Of a DNA stretch of 64,000 nucleotides, positions 25,754 through 33,120 are shown piece by piece. A program made the position numbers and the translations under genes. Where the stretch lies: contig NZ_JAHLZZ010000001.1 of assembly GCF_018967845.1 (NCBI RefSeq), positions 2,232,001 through 2,296,000 on the forward strand. Reading direction: 5' to 3'. Numbering within the stretch: position 1 is the first letter of the stretch; every line of letters begins with the position of its first letter. The DNA is from Hymenobacter siberiensis (GTDB taxonomy: Bacteria; Bacteroidota; Bacteroidia; Cytophagales; Hymenobacteraceae). The notes under the pieces were generated by a model. The model was given only the letters and a program-made list of their open reading frames with translations. It did not search any database and had not been told where the DNA came from.

Positions 25754-26056
25754 TTAAGAGCCGGTCAGCTCGGTATCGGTCATGGGCTGGTCGGGGGTGT
25801 CGGGGCGGGTGTCAGGGCCGCCTTCGAGGCCGTTGGTCTGGCTGGCATCGCCATAGTCGCCGCGAATACCGGCCCCGTCGCCCATGTTTTCCTGGGTGCT
25901 GCTGGGGATGGTGGTATCCGTGCTGGGCTGCTCGGCGGGAGCCTTGTCGGGCGTGGGGTTCACGGTCGCATCCTGCTCCGCAGCCTGGTCGGGCGTGCTG
26001 GTAGTGGGGGCGAAGTCGGGCCGTGGGTCGGTGGGATTCTGCGTGGGGTCGGGCAT
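25754..26056 (-). CDS. Small acidic Pro/Thr-rich protein of unknown function
   Basis: The ATG at 26056 gives 100 residues dominated by Asp, Pro, Thr, Gln and Gly (MPDPTQNPTDPRPDFAPTT; DTRPDTPDQPMTDTELTGS). There is no signal peptide, helix or motif, so it is probably disordered in the cytoplasm. It faces a divergent gene 145 bases away. The reading frame continues a little upstream, but without a plausible protein. Real expression is likely but not certain. Confidence 0.5.
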   Translation of the reverse strand: MPDPTQNPTDPRPDFAPTTSTPDQAAEQDATVNPTPDKAPAEQPSTDTTIPSSTQENMGDGAGIRGDYGDASQTNGLEGGPDTRPDTPDQPMTDTELTGS

Positions 26057-26201
26057 GGTGAAGGGGAAGGTTGAAGGAGGCGCGGTGGCGGCCTCGCAGC
26101 TGGGTTTACGGCCGGCGGCCCGCACGGTTGGGCGCGGCCAATTGCGCGGTGTTTGCCATCTTGCCGCCGGCTTCCCCCTTCAACCCGTTTTCCCGCTGGC
26201 C

Positions 26202-27050
26202 GTGACCAATTCCACCACCGACTTCTACCACCAGAAAACCGACGACGAGCTCCGGTTCTTCGTCGAAAACCCCGACCACTACCAGCCCGACATTGTGGCC
26301 GAAGCCCGCCGCGAGCTGCGCCGTCGGGGCGTGGCCTTGCCCCAGCCCGCACTGCTTGCACCGGCCGCCGTGCCCACACCGCCCGCGCGCGGCCTGCAAA
26401 CCGGCCCCCTGGCGCTGGCTGTGGCCGTGGTAATGGCCCTGAGCCTGGGCGGGCTTTGCTTCATCAAGCAAAAAAATGCCGCTCCGACGGTGGCCATAGT
26501 CGAAGCCAGACCCAAAGCGCCACCTCGCCTCACGGAAGTAGCCACCTCCACCATTCCCGATTTTGGCCCGGCCGTAACGTCCAGCGTCCAGCGGCAGGTG
26601 CAGCGCATTCCGGCTACCGAGCGCGCCGCCGCCGCCCAGGAAGCCATGCCCCTGCGCCAGTACCGCGAGCTGGCCAAGCGCTTTTGGACAGCTGAAACCC
26701 AGACCGAATTTGTGATGAACCAGGTCCGGCAGGGTCAGCTCGATGCCGCTCTGCCGGGCCACATCCAAGCGGTGGGGGCCACCTGGGAGCAGTGGAACAA
26801 GGCCCTGCACTATAGCTATAAATTCGGCCCTGCCATGGCCGCTCACCTCGATATTATGACCCGTGTGGCCCAACAGCAGCAGGAAGGTCTGGGCGACCTG
26901 CAGATTGTGGCCAATAACCCCCAGCGCTACGAAAACGACCAAACCCGCAAGCGCGCCGCCGATGTGAGCGACCTGCTCTCGGGCCTGCTGCCGAAATCGC
27001 CGGTCACGGGCCAGCCGTATAATACCCTTGTGCGCCGGGTGCGGCTGTAA
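26202..27050 (+). CDS. Membrane-anchored protein sharing an N-terminal domain with the next gene
   Basis: Starting at the GTG at 26202, this is a 282-residue protein. Residues ~5-45 (DFYHQKTDDELRFFVENPDH, then RRELRRRGV) form a short helical domain that reappears at the start of the rhomboid protease next door. One membrane helix follows at about 72-92. The rest is a soluble, mostly helical region without a known motif. The protein should be inserted once in the inner membrane. The open frame extends upstream to 25884, but that part overlaps the divergent gene and has biased composition, so it was excluded. Confidence 0.7.
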   Translation: MTNSTTDFYHQKTDDELRFFVENPDHYQPDIVAEARRELRRRGVALPQPALLAPAAVPTPPARGLQTGPLALAVAVVMALSLGGLCFIKQKNAAPTVAIVEARPKAPPRLTEVATSTIPDFGPAVTSSVQRQVQRIPATERAAAAQEAMPLRQYRELAKRFWTAETQTEFVMNQVRQGQLDAALPGHIQAVGATWEQWNKALHYSYKFGPAMAAHLDIMTRVAQQQQEGLGDLQIVANNPQRYENDQTRKRAADVSDLLSGLLPKSPVTGQPYNTLVRRVRL

Positions 27051-27124
27051 GCAGCCCATTCCCAACATCTGGCAAATTGGCCGGTTGGGCAAGGTGGCGC
27101 ACTCCTTGCCGCGTCCGGTTTTCC

Positions 27125-28003
27125 ATGGAATCATCGCCCCCCGACCACGCTCCCGGCTCCACGGCCGCGCTTGCCGCCCAGCTTTTCGCCCAAAAGCCCG
27201 AGGCCGAGCTGCTGTACTTGGCTCAGAACGCCATTCGCTACCCGCCCGCCGTGGGGGCCGCCGCCGTGGCCGAGCTCAACCGGCGCGGCCTGCTGCCCGA
27301 TACCGCGCGCCCCGCGCCACCCCCGCCGCCCACCGAAACCGAGGCCGAAACCTGGCCGCAGCTCCTAGGGCAATTGCTGCGCGGGCTGCTCATTCCCTCG
27401 CGCCGCTTCCTGGCCACGCCGCTGCTTATCGATGCCTGTCTGCTGGTGTTCGGCCTGATGGTGCTCAGCGGCGTGTCGGCCTCCGACCCCACCGCATCGC
27501 AGCTCGTGCGCTGGGGTTCCAATGTCACCGACTTCACGCTGCACGGCCAGCCCTGGCGGCTGCTCACCTACATGTTTGTGCACGCCGGCCTGTCGCATTT
27601 GCTGCTGAATATCCTCTCGCTCTGGCTGCTGGGTCTGCTGATTGAAGACCGGGTTGGGCCGCTGCGCCTGCTGCTGGTGTACCTGGCCTGCGGCGTGGGC
27701 GGCGGCCTGGCCAGCCTGTGGTGGAACGCAAGTATTAACTCGGTGGGAGCCAGCGGGGCCATTTTTGGCCTCTACGGCCTGCTGCTGGCGCTCCTGCTTG
27801 GCAAAAAGCTGGTACTCGATAAGTCCGACCGCCGCGCCATGCTGGGCTTGGTCCTGTACCTGGTGCTCAGCAACCTGCTTTCCGGCCTCACCGGCAACAT
27901 TGATAACGCGGCCCACCTCGGCGGGCTGGCCACGGGCTTGTTTATTGCCGGTCCCTTGGCATTTATTGGGTTGAAGGGCGGGGAGCATGTCGGGGCAGCG
28001 TAA
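27125..28003 (+). CDS. Rhomboid-family intramembrane serine protease
   Basis: This 292-residue protein has an extra N-terminal cytoplasmic domain (residues ~18-57: FAQKPEAELLYLAQNAIRYP through ELNRRGL) shared with the gene upstream and a Pro-rich linker. A six-helix rhomboid core follows. The catalytic pair is Ser210 in NSVGASGAIFG and His264 in DNAAHLGG; the L1 region carries WRLLTYMFVHAGLSHLLLN. Rhomboids cleave single-pass membrane proteins inside the bilayer. The single-pass neighbour just upstream is a conceivable partner, which is inference only. The ATG at 27125 fits the domain start. Confidence 0.92.
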   Translation: MESSPPDHAPGSTAALAAQLFAQKPEAELLYLAQNAIRYPPAVGAAAVAELNRRGLLPDTARPAPPPPPTETEAETWPQLLGQLLRGLLIPSRRFLATPLLIDACLLVFGLMVLSGVSASDPTASQLVRWGSNVTDFTLHGQPWRLLTYMFVHAGLSHLLLNILSLWLLGLLIEDRVGPLRLLLVYLACGVGGGLASLWWNASINSVGASGAIFGLYGLLLALLLGKKLVLDKSDRRAMLGLVLYLVLSNLLSGLTGNIDNAAHLGGLATGLFIAGPLAFIGLKGGEHVGAA

Positions 28004-28016
28004 TTTATGGCATCAT

Positions 28017-28116
28017 AACGTCATGCTGAGCGCAGCCGAAGCATCTCTACCGCTTCGTTGCAACGATTGGATTACTTGTGCGGTAGAGATGCTTCGACTG
28101 CGCTCAGCATGACGTT
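28017..28116. repeat. Long palindromic repeat, GTCATGC family (copy 4)
   Basis: Arms of 36 bases (28017-28052 and 28081-28116) pair with one mismatch around a 28-base loop. The core is AACGTCATGCTGAGCGCAGC. It begins 14 bases after the rhomboid stop. Confidence 0.9.
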
Positions 28117-28120
28117 CTTT

Positions 28121-28148
28121 CACTCACCACTCACCACTCACCACTCAC
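28121..28148 (+). repeat. Tandem repeat CACTCAC x4 before a start codon
   Basis: Four perfect copies of the 7-base unit CACTCAC end two bases before the ATG of the oxidoreductase gene, occupying the place of a ribosome-binding region. Copy number could vary by slippage. Confidence 0.85.
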
Positions 28149-28150
28149 CC

Positions 28151-29164
28151 ATGCAAGCTCTCCAGCTCGATGCCATTAACCAGCCCGCCGTCCTTCGCGA
28201 CGTGCCCATGCCCACGCCTGGCCCCGGCGAAATCCTGGTGAAACTATACGCCGCTGCCCTCAACCACCGCGACGTATTCATTCAGCAGGGCAAGTATGCC
28301 GGCATCAGGCTGCCCTGCACCCTGGGGGCCGATGGAGCCGGCGAAGTAGCCGCCCACGGCCCCGACGTGCCCGCCGATGCCCCGGCCGTGGGGACCCGTG
28401 TGCTCATCAACCCCGGTTTGCGCTGGGGTGATAACCCGCGCGTGCAGGCCAAAGATTTTGTGGTGCTCGGCATGCCCGACCCCGGCACGTTTGCCGAATA
28501 CATTGCCCTACCCGCCCAGTGCATCCGGCCGCTGCCGGCGCACCTCAGCTTCGCGGAGGGCGCGGCCCTGCCGCTGGCCGGCCTCACGGCTTACCGGGCG
28601 GCCTTCACCCGCGCCCAGGTGCAGCCCGGCGAGCGCGTGCTGGTGACGGGCGTGGGCGGCGGCGTGGCCATTACGGCCGTGCAGCTGTGCGTGGCCCGCG
28701 GTGCCCAAGTGTGGGTAACGTCCAGCTCCGAAGAAAAAATAGACCGCGCCAAGGCGGAGGGGGCCAAAGGCGGTATCAGCTACAACGCCGAAAACTGGGT
28801 GAAAAGCCTCACCCAGCAGGCTGGCGGGGCGTTCGATGTCATCATCGACAGTGCCGGGGGGGATGCCTTTGGGGCCCTGCTCGACGCCGCCGCGCCGGGT
28901 GGCCGCATCGTGTTTTTTGGGGGCACGCTGGGCAATATCACAGATATTCCGCCCGCTAAGGTGTTCTGGAAACAGCTCAGCCTGCTGGGCTCCACGATGG
29001 GCACGGAGCAGGATTTTGAGGCCATGCTGGCCCTCGTAACCGAGAAAAAGATTGTGCCCGTGGTCGATGAGGTGTTCACCTTGGCTAATGGCGAAGTGGC
29101 CCTGCGCCACCTCGACGCGGGCGCGCAATTTGGTAAAGTAGTGCTGGAAATCGCCCAGGAATAG
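28151..29164 (+). CDS. MDR-family NADPH-dependent oxidoreductase (zinc-type fold)
   Basis: This is a 337-residue medium-chain dehydrogenase/reductase. The N-terminal GroES-like domain reads PTPGPGEILVKLYAAALNHRD and LGADGAGEVAA. The Rossmann domain has VTGVGGGVAITAVQLCVARGA (about 162-182) and the C-terminal substrate-domain return ends GAQFGKVVLEI. The catalytic Cys/His zinc ligands of alcohol dehydrogenases are replaced (NHRD), pointing to quinone or enone reductase activity. It is cytosolic. The start is the ATG right after the CACTCAC repeat; a strong terminator follows at 29181. Confidence 0.88.
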   Translation: MQALQLDAINQPAVLRDVPMPTPGPGEILVKLYAAALNHRDVFIQQGKYAGIRLPCTLGADGAGEVAAHGPDVPADAPAVGTRVLINPGLRWGDNPRVQAKDFVVLGMPDPGTFAEYIALPAQCIRPLPAHLSFAEGAALPLAGLTAYRAAFTRAQVQPGERVLVTGVGGGVAITAVQLCVARGAQVWVTSSSEEKIDRAKAEGAKGGISYNAENWVKSLTQQAGGAFDVIIDSAGGDAFGALLDAAAPGGRIVFFGGTLGNITDIPPAKVFWKQLSLLGSTMGTEQDFEAMLALVTEKKIVPVVDEVFTLANGEVALRHLDAGAQFGKVVLEIAQE

Positions 29165-29180
29165 CGTTGAATAACTGTGC

Positions 29181-29221
29181 AAAGCGCCGCTGAAATCCCT
29201 TGCGTTTCAGCGGCGCTTTTG
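29181..29221 (+). terminator. Terminator of the oxidoreductase gene
   Basis: A perfect stem AAAGCGCCGCTGAAA / TTTCAGCGGCGCTTT around a 9-base loop is followed by TGCTT. It lies 16 bases past the stop. Confidence 0.9.
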
Positions 29222-29325
29222 CTTGCGAGAAAAGCGGTATAATCCTGCTTTTTTGGAATGAAAACGACGTTTTTAGGGTTTGTAAAGTACGCTGTCAGAC
29301 GACTTAAAAACAGCAGTTTGTTGCC

Positions 29326-29604
29326 ATGAAATCCGCCGCCGGATACCTCGAAAACCAAATGTTTGAAGCCCGCCGCCCGCGCCGCGAATTGCAGCCCGTG
29401 GTAGCCTATTCGGCCGCCCTGCAAGCCATTGAGCAGGCCGTGGCCGATGCCGAGAAATACCGCTACCTGCTGATGCGCGCCCTGCGTCACCACGACCTCG
29501 ATACGGCCATAGTGCCGGCAGTGGCTTCCGCCGCCCCATCCTTCTTCGCCGATGAAGCCACGGTGCTGCCACTCTACCCCGGCCAGAAGCGCATGGCCGC
29601 CTAA
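29326..29604 (+). CDS. Small protein of unknown function (92 aa)
   Basis: The ATG at 29326 encodes 92 residues: a basic N-terminal part (EARRPRRELQPVV), a helix (AALQAIEQAVADAEKYRYLLMRALRHHD) and a hydrophobic, Pro-containing tail. There is no signal peptide or known motif; it is probably a cytosolic helical protein. It stands alone between a terminator upstream (29181-29221) and one downstream (29625-29659), which supports a real transcription unit. Confidence 0.65.
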   Translation: MKSAAGYLENQMFEARRPRRELQPVVAYSAALQAIEQAVADAEKYRYLLMRALRHHDLDTAIVPAVASAAPSFFADEATVLPLYPGQKRMAA

Positions 29605-29624
29605 CCTCACGGCAATCCTTATTC

Positions 29625-29659
29625 AAAGCCCCCGAAATGTTGTTTCGAGGGGCTTTTTT
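29625..29659. terminator. Terminator shared by convergent genes
   Basis: The hairpin AAAGCCCCCGAAA..TTTCGAGGGGCTTTTTTA ends in six T's on the plus strand and overlaps the last bases of the convergent FAD-protein gene. It can serve both directions because of the A-run on its left side. Confidence 0.85.
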
Positions 29660-31025
29660 ATTGCGCCATATGCGCCGCCAGCGCCGCCGCCTGCTGCCGC
29701 AACTCCGGCACGGCCGTCGATTCAAAATAAGCCGGCCGGCGGCTGGGCCCGAGCGTGAACAGGCTCGGCGAAGCCCCGCCATCAGCCCCCAGCAGAGCAC
29801 CGTGGGCATCGGTGAGCAGGCCCAGGTGCAACGGGTCGGGGGTGAGGTCGCCGGCCGTGCGCAGGCTCACCACCAGCGGGTCGGTGATGCGGGCGTAGTT
29901 CAGTAGTGGACCCGCGCAACTGATGACGTGGTCGGCGGTGCGCCAGCAGGTATTGAGGCCATGCGTTCGCATGCCCACGCGCAGCTGCTGGCCGTGCGGC
30001 AGTATTTCGCGCACCGTGCCAATGTGCAGCTGCACCAGCCCGGCAGCCGTGAGGGCGGCCACCGCCTCCGCATTCCGGGGCGGACTGCGGTGCCGCGCCA
30101 CGGCCCAAAAACTTGCCAGGTGCTGCAAAAACCGGCGCTGCTCTGCCAGCGGCCACGCGGCCCAGATACGGCCTAAATCGGGCCGGAGTGAATCCAGCAC
30201 CGGCCGCCAGTCGAGGCCCTGCGCGGCGGCAGCTTTCAGGTGCCGCTTATACACGGCCACTACGCCCGTCACGGTGGTTTCGGGGGCCAGCTCGGGGTAG
30301 AAGGTGGGATAGGCGGCCGTGACCGGGCCGTGGGCCGAGGGCCAGCGGCCGTGCCGGGCCACCACGGTGATGGGGGCGCGGTGGCCATCCTGGCGCAGGG
30401 CCAGCAGCACATCTACCGCCGTCAGGCCTGAGCCAATGAGCAGCACGTCCTCATCGGGGCCGATGCGGCGCAGGTTGCCCACGGCCCACGGGTCGGCGTG
30501 GTAGCCGGGGTGGTGCAGGTAGCACTGGTCGGGGCCGGTGGGCGGCGGCGGCGGGAAGTTGCCCAGTGCCAGCACCACCGCATCACTGCGGATTGTGGTG
30601 CCGTCGGCCAGGTGCACGGCGCGGCGGCCATCGGGGAGGAGCGGGGCGGCCACGGCGCGGGTGTGGTGCCAGTGCACGGCCGCCGTGGCCAATTCCTTCG
30701 CCAGCTCATCGCGCAGGTAGCGGCCATAAGCGGCGCGGGAGGCAAACTCGGGAACACCGGCGGCGCTTTCGGGCTGGGTTTTCAGCCAGTCGGCAAAGTG
30801 ATTTGGTTCGTCCGGGTACAGGCTTAGGCCGCCGGAGCGCACGTTGAGCAGGTATTCGGGGCGGCGGGCGGTGTAGGCCAGGCCGGGGCCGGGCACCTCG
30901 CGCGGCTCGATAATATGGATTTCGGCCGCTGCCAATGCCGGCTGCCGCCGCAGCTGCAGCACCAGCGCCGTGCCCGCGAAGCCGCCGCCCACAACGGTAA
31001 TAACGGGACGAGCAAGTTTGGGCAC
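29658..31025 (-). CDS. FAD/NAD(P)-binding oxidoreductase
   Basis: This 455-residue protein starts with the dinucleotide motif VVGGGFAGTALVLQL, followed by EPREVPGPGLAYTARRPEYLLNV, typical of the NAD_binding_9 family of FAD-dependent enzymes. A second nucleotide-binding motif, VLLIGSGLTAVDVLLAL, occurs near residue 200, and ADHVISCAGP near the end of the fold. Substrates of this family are poorly known. It is cytosolic and apparently alone; the palindrome remnant at 31060 lies upstream. Confidence 0.85.
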   Translation of the reverse strand: MPKLARPVITVVGGGFAGTALVLQLRRQPALAAAEIHIIEPREVPGPGLAYTARRPEYLLNVRSGGLSLYPDEPNHFADWLKTQPESAAGVPEFASRAAYGRYLRDELAKELATAAVHWHHTRAVAAPLLPDGRRAVHLADGTTIRSDAVVLALGNFPPPPPTGPDQCYLHHPGYHADPWAVGNLRRIGPDEDVLLIGSGLTAVDVLLALRQDGHRAPITVVARHGRWPSAHGPVTAAYPTFYPELAPETTVTGVVAVYKRHLKAAAAQGLDWRPVLDSLRPDLGRIWAAWPLAEQRRFLQHLASFWAVARHRSPPRNAEAVAALTAAGLVQLHIGTVREILPHGQQLRVGMRTHGLNTCWRTADHVISCAGPLLNYARITDPLVVSLRTAGDLTPDPLHLGLLTDAHGALLGADGGASPSLFTLGPSRRPAYFESTAVPELRQQAAALAAHMAQ

Positions 31026-31059
31026 GGGCGGTAAGGAATTAAACTGAGGAGAACAAAAA

Positions 31060-31098
31060 GAACCGTCATGCTTCGGCTGCGTTCAGCATGACGTTCTC
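31060..31098. repeat. Collapsed remnant of the GTCATGC palindrome
   Basis: GAACCGTCATGC is joined directly to CTTCGGCTGCGTTCAGCATGACGTTCTC: most of the left arm and the loop are missing. The 7-base tips (GTCATGC/GCATGAC) still pair. It looks like a deleted copy of the family seen at 28017. Confidence 0.75.
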
Positions 31099-31113
31099 AA
31101 AAAAAAGTCCGCG

Positions 31114-32082
31114 CTACATGTATCGCCCAGGCACGAGGTAATTCTGCACGTAATCGGCAATACCGTCTTCCAGGCGCGTAAACGGCTGGTCGTAGCCGAT
31201 GCTCTGGAGCTTGCTCATGTCGGCCTCGGTGAAGTACTGGTATTTGTCGCGGATATCCTCCGGCGTGTCCCGGAACTGGATATCGGCCGTGCGGCCCAGG
31301 GCGTTAAAGGTATTCAGGGCCAAATCCAGGAAGGTGCGGGCCTGGCCGCTGCCCAGGTTGTAGATGCCGGAGTGCAAGCGGTGGTTCAGCAGGAAAAAGC
31401 ACACTTCCACCACGTCCTTCACGTACACGAAATCGCGCATCTGGCCGCCGTCGGTGTAGTCGGGGTTGTGCGATTTGAACAGCATCATCGAGCCCGACTG
31501 CTGAATCTGATGGAAGGCGTGCAGAATGACCGAGGCCATACGGCCCTTGTGGTACTCGTTGGGGCCGTACACGTTGAAAAACTTCAGACCCGCCCAGAAA
31601 TATGGCTTTTCTTCCTGTGCCAACGCCCAGTTGTCGAAGTCGTTTTTCGAGTCGCCGTAGGGGTTCAGCGGACGGTAGAGGGGGAACAGCGCTTCATCCT
31701 TATCGGTGTAGCCGAGGATGCCATCGCCGTAGGTGGCGGCCGACGAAGCATACACCAGCGGCAAGTTATACTTCACGCAGGCCAGCCACATCTGTTTGGA
31801 ATAGTTCAGGTTGAGCACGTCGAACACGGCCGGGTCCATCTCGGCGGTATCGGTGCGGGCTCCGAGGTGGAAAATGAATTCTACCTGCTCGTGATTGGCA
31901 TCGAGCCAGTCGAAAAACGTTTCGCGGTCCACGTATTCGCGCAGCTTTTTGCCTTCGATGTTGGGCAGCTTCTTTGCGATGGAAAAATTATCCACCACAA
32001 CGATGTCGTTGAAATTGGCGGCGTTGAGGCGGGAAACTAGGCAGCTGGCGATGAAGCCGGCCGCGCCGGTGACTACTATCAT
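31114..32082 (-). CDS. hldD: ADP-L-glycero-D-manno-heptose 6-epimerase
   Basis: This 322-residue short-chain dehydrogenase-type epimerase makes the heptose donor used in lipopolysaccharide core. It has the Rossmann start VTGAAGFIASCLV, the HldD-specific IFHLGARTDTAEMD, the catalytic SSAATYGDG and YGDSKNDFD (Tyr..Lys pair), FFNVYGPNEYHKGRMASV and MRDFVYVKDVVEV. Length is normal. It acts in the cytoplasm. The promoter box at 32109-32116 lies just upstream, divergent from the binding-protein gene. Confidence 0.94.
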   Translation of the reverse strand: MIVVTGAAGFIASCLVSRLNAANFNDIVVVDNFSIAKKLPNIEGKKLREYVDRETFFDWLDANHEQVEFIFHLGARTDTAEMDPAVFDVLNLNYSKQMWLACVKYNLPLVYASSAATYGDGILGYTDKDEALFPLYRPLNPYGDSKNDFDNWALAQEEKPYFWAGLKFFNVYGPNEYHKGRMASVILHAFHQIQQSGSMMLFKSHNPDYTDGGQMRDFVYVKDVVEVCFFLLNHRLHSGIYNLGSGQARTFLDLALNTFNALGRTADIQFRDTPEDIRDKYQYFTEADMSKLQSIGYDQPFTRLEDGIADYVQNYLVPGRYM

Positions 32083-32108
32083 GGGAGCGGAAATTGAAGC
32101 GAGGTGGG

Positions 32109-32116
32109 CAAAGGTA
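32109..32116 (-). promoter_or_regulatory. -7 box of hldD
   Basis: On the minus strand TACCTTTG matches TAnnTTTG and ends 26 bases before the hldD start, giving a leader of about 20 bases. It faces the divergent box at 32149. Confidence 0.65.
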
Positions 32117-32148
32117 TACCGGCGCGCGGGGCCGTGGGGCTCCCCGCC

Positions 32149-32156
32149 TACCTTTG
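32149..32156 (+). promoter_or_regulatory. -7 box of the binding-protein gene
   Basis: TACCTTTG ends only four bases before the ATG at 32161. With the usual spacing the transcript would begin at or very near the ATG, implying a leaderless or almost leaderless mRNA. Confidence 0.6.
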
Positions 32157-32160
32157 CGCT

Positions 32161-33042
32161 ATGCGTGTTCTGTTGCTGCTTTTACCCCTGGCCCTGCTAC
32201 TGGGTTGCCAATCCGAGGCCGGAAAAACGGGCACCGTGCAAGTGCACGACGGCCTGGGCCGCGCCCTCACCCTGCCTGCCCACCCGCGCCGCGTGCTGGC
32301 CCTGGCCCCCAGCATGACCGAAATCCTGTTCGCCGTGGCCGATACCGCCACCATCGTGGGCCGCGTGCCGCAGGATGATTTCCCCGCCGCCGTCTACCGC
32401 AAGCCCGTGGTGAACAACTACCCGCTCGATATGGAAAAGCTGGTGCTGCTGAAGCCCGACGTGGTTTTCACCGTCGAAGGCATTACCTCCGTCGATGATG
32501 CCAAACGCCTCCAGGACCTGGGCATTCCGGTCTATTTCCAGCGCTATCGTACGGTTGAGGACGTATTCAAGGGCATTGATGAAGTGGGCCGGCTGCTGGG
32601 CCGCGAAGTGCAGAGCAAGCATCTCACGGATTCGCTTCGGCAGCAGCTCGCGCAGCTCAGCCACTCCGGTACGCAGCCGCTCCGTCAGTCGCCCAAAGTG
32701 CTGGCCATTACCTGGCCCGACCCCATTTACAGCTACGGCCAGAACACGCTCTTTACCGATGAGATTCGCCTGGCCAGCGGCCAGAATGCCGTCACCGAAA
32801 CCTTCCCGCAGCCCTACCCGGCCCTCACCCGCGAGTACGTGCTCAAGCTGAACCCCGACGTGCTGCTCGGCGGCAGCTTCGGGAAGCTGGACAGCACCTT
32901 TTTCAAAAACTACCCCGAGCTCAAGCGCATCAATGCCTACCAGAACCGGCGGGTGTATGCCATCACCGGCAACCTGCTGGAGCGGCCGGGCCCCCGGGTG
33001 CTGGAGTCGGTGCGCGAGCTGCTTGGATTAATTAAAAATTGA
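32161..33042 (+). CDS. Periplasmic cobalamin/iron-type ABC substrate-binding lipoprotein (BtuF-like)
   Basis: This is a 293-residue protein with a lipobox at LLGC (Cys16). The mature part begins VHDGLGRALTLPAHPRRVLALAPSMTEILFAVADTATIVGRV, the class III binding-protein start. KPDVVFT and LNPDVLLGG are the usual inter-lobe strands. It should deliver vitamin B12 or a ferric siderophore to the permease encoded next. No cobalamin riboswitch fits in the short divergent gap, so iron or heme remains possible. The ATG is right after the promoter box, and the final codons lie in an AT-rich palindrome arm. Confidence 0.88.
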   Translation: MRVLLLLLPLALLLGCQSEAGKTGTVQVHDGLGRALTLPAHPRRVLALAPSMTEILFAVADTATIVGRVPQDDFPAAVYRKPVVNNYPLDMEKLVLLKPDVVFTVEGITSVDDAKRLQDLGIPVYFQRYRTVEDVFKGIDEVGRLLGREVQSKHLTDSLRQQLAQLSHSGTQPLRQSPKVLAITWPDPIYSYGQNTLFTDEIRLASGQNAVTETFPQPYPALTREYVLKLNPDVLLGGSFGKLDSTFFKNYPELKRINAYQNRRVYAITGNLLERPGPRVLESVRELLGLIKN

Positions 33043-33120
33043 GAATTAAAAAGTAAAAATGGTCGGCCGACCAACGCGCTATGTCACTCATTTTTAGTTT
33101 TTAACTATTAATTTTTAATT
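33030..33120. repeat. AT-rich inverted repeat before the permease start
   Basis: The left arm at 33030-33061 (AATTAAAAATTGA..) and the right arm at 33089-33120 pair over most of ~32 bases. A perfect 12-base palindrome, GGTCGGCCGACC, sits just inside at 33061-33072. The left arm contains the stop of the upstream gene and the right arm runs into the next start codon. Confidence 0.8.

Noticed and set aside
25884..26201. Upstream extension of the single-pass membrane protein
   Set aside because: It overlaps the divergent gene, is Gly/Val/Ser-biased, and the domain shared with the rhomboid starts right after the GTG at 26202.
16337..28116. CRISPR array from the repeated palindromes
   Set aside because: Copies are kilobases apart, are inverted repeats rather than regularly spaced direct repeats, and no cas gene is present.
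32083..32160. Cobalamin riboswitch before the BtuF-like gene
   Set aside because: The divergent gap is only 78 bases, holds two promoters and no B12-box-like sequence.
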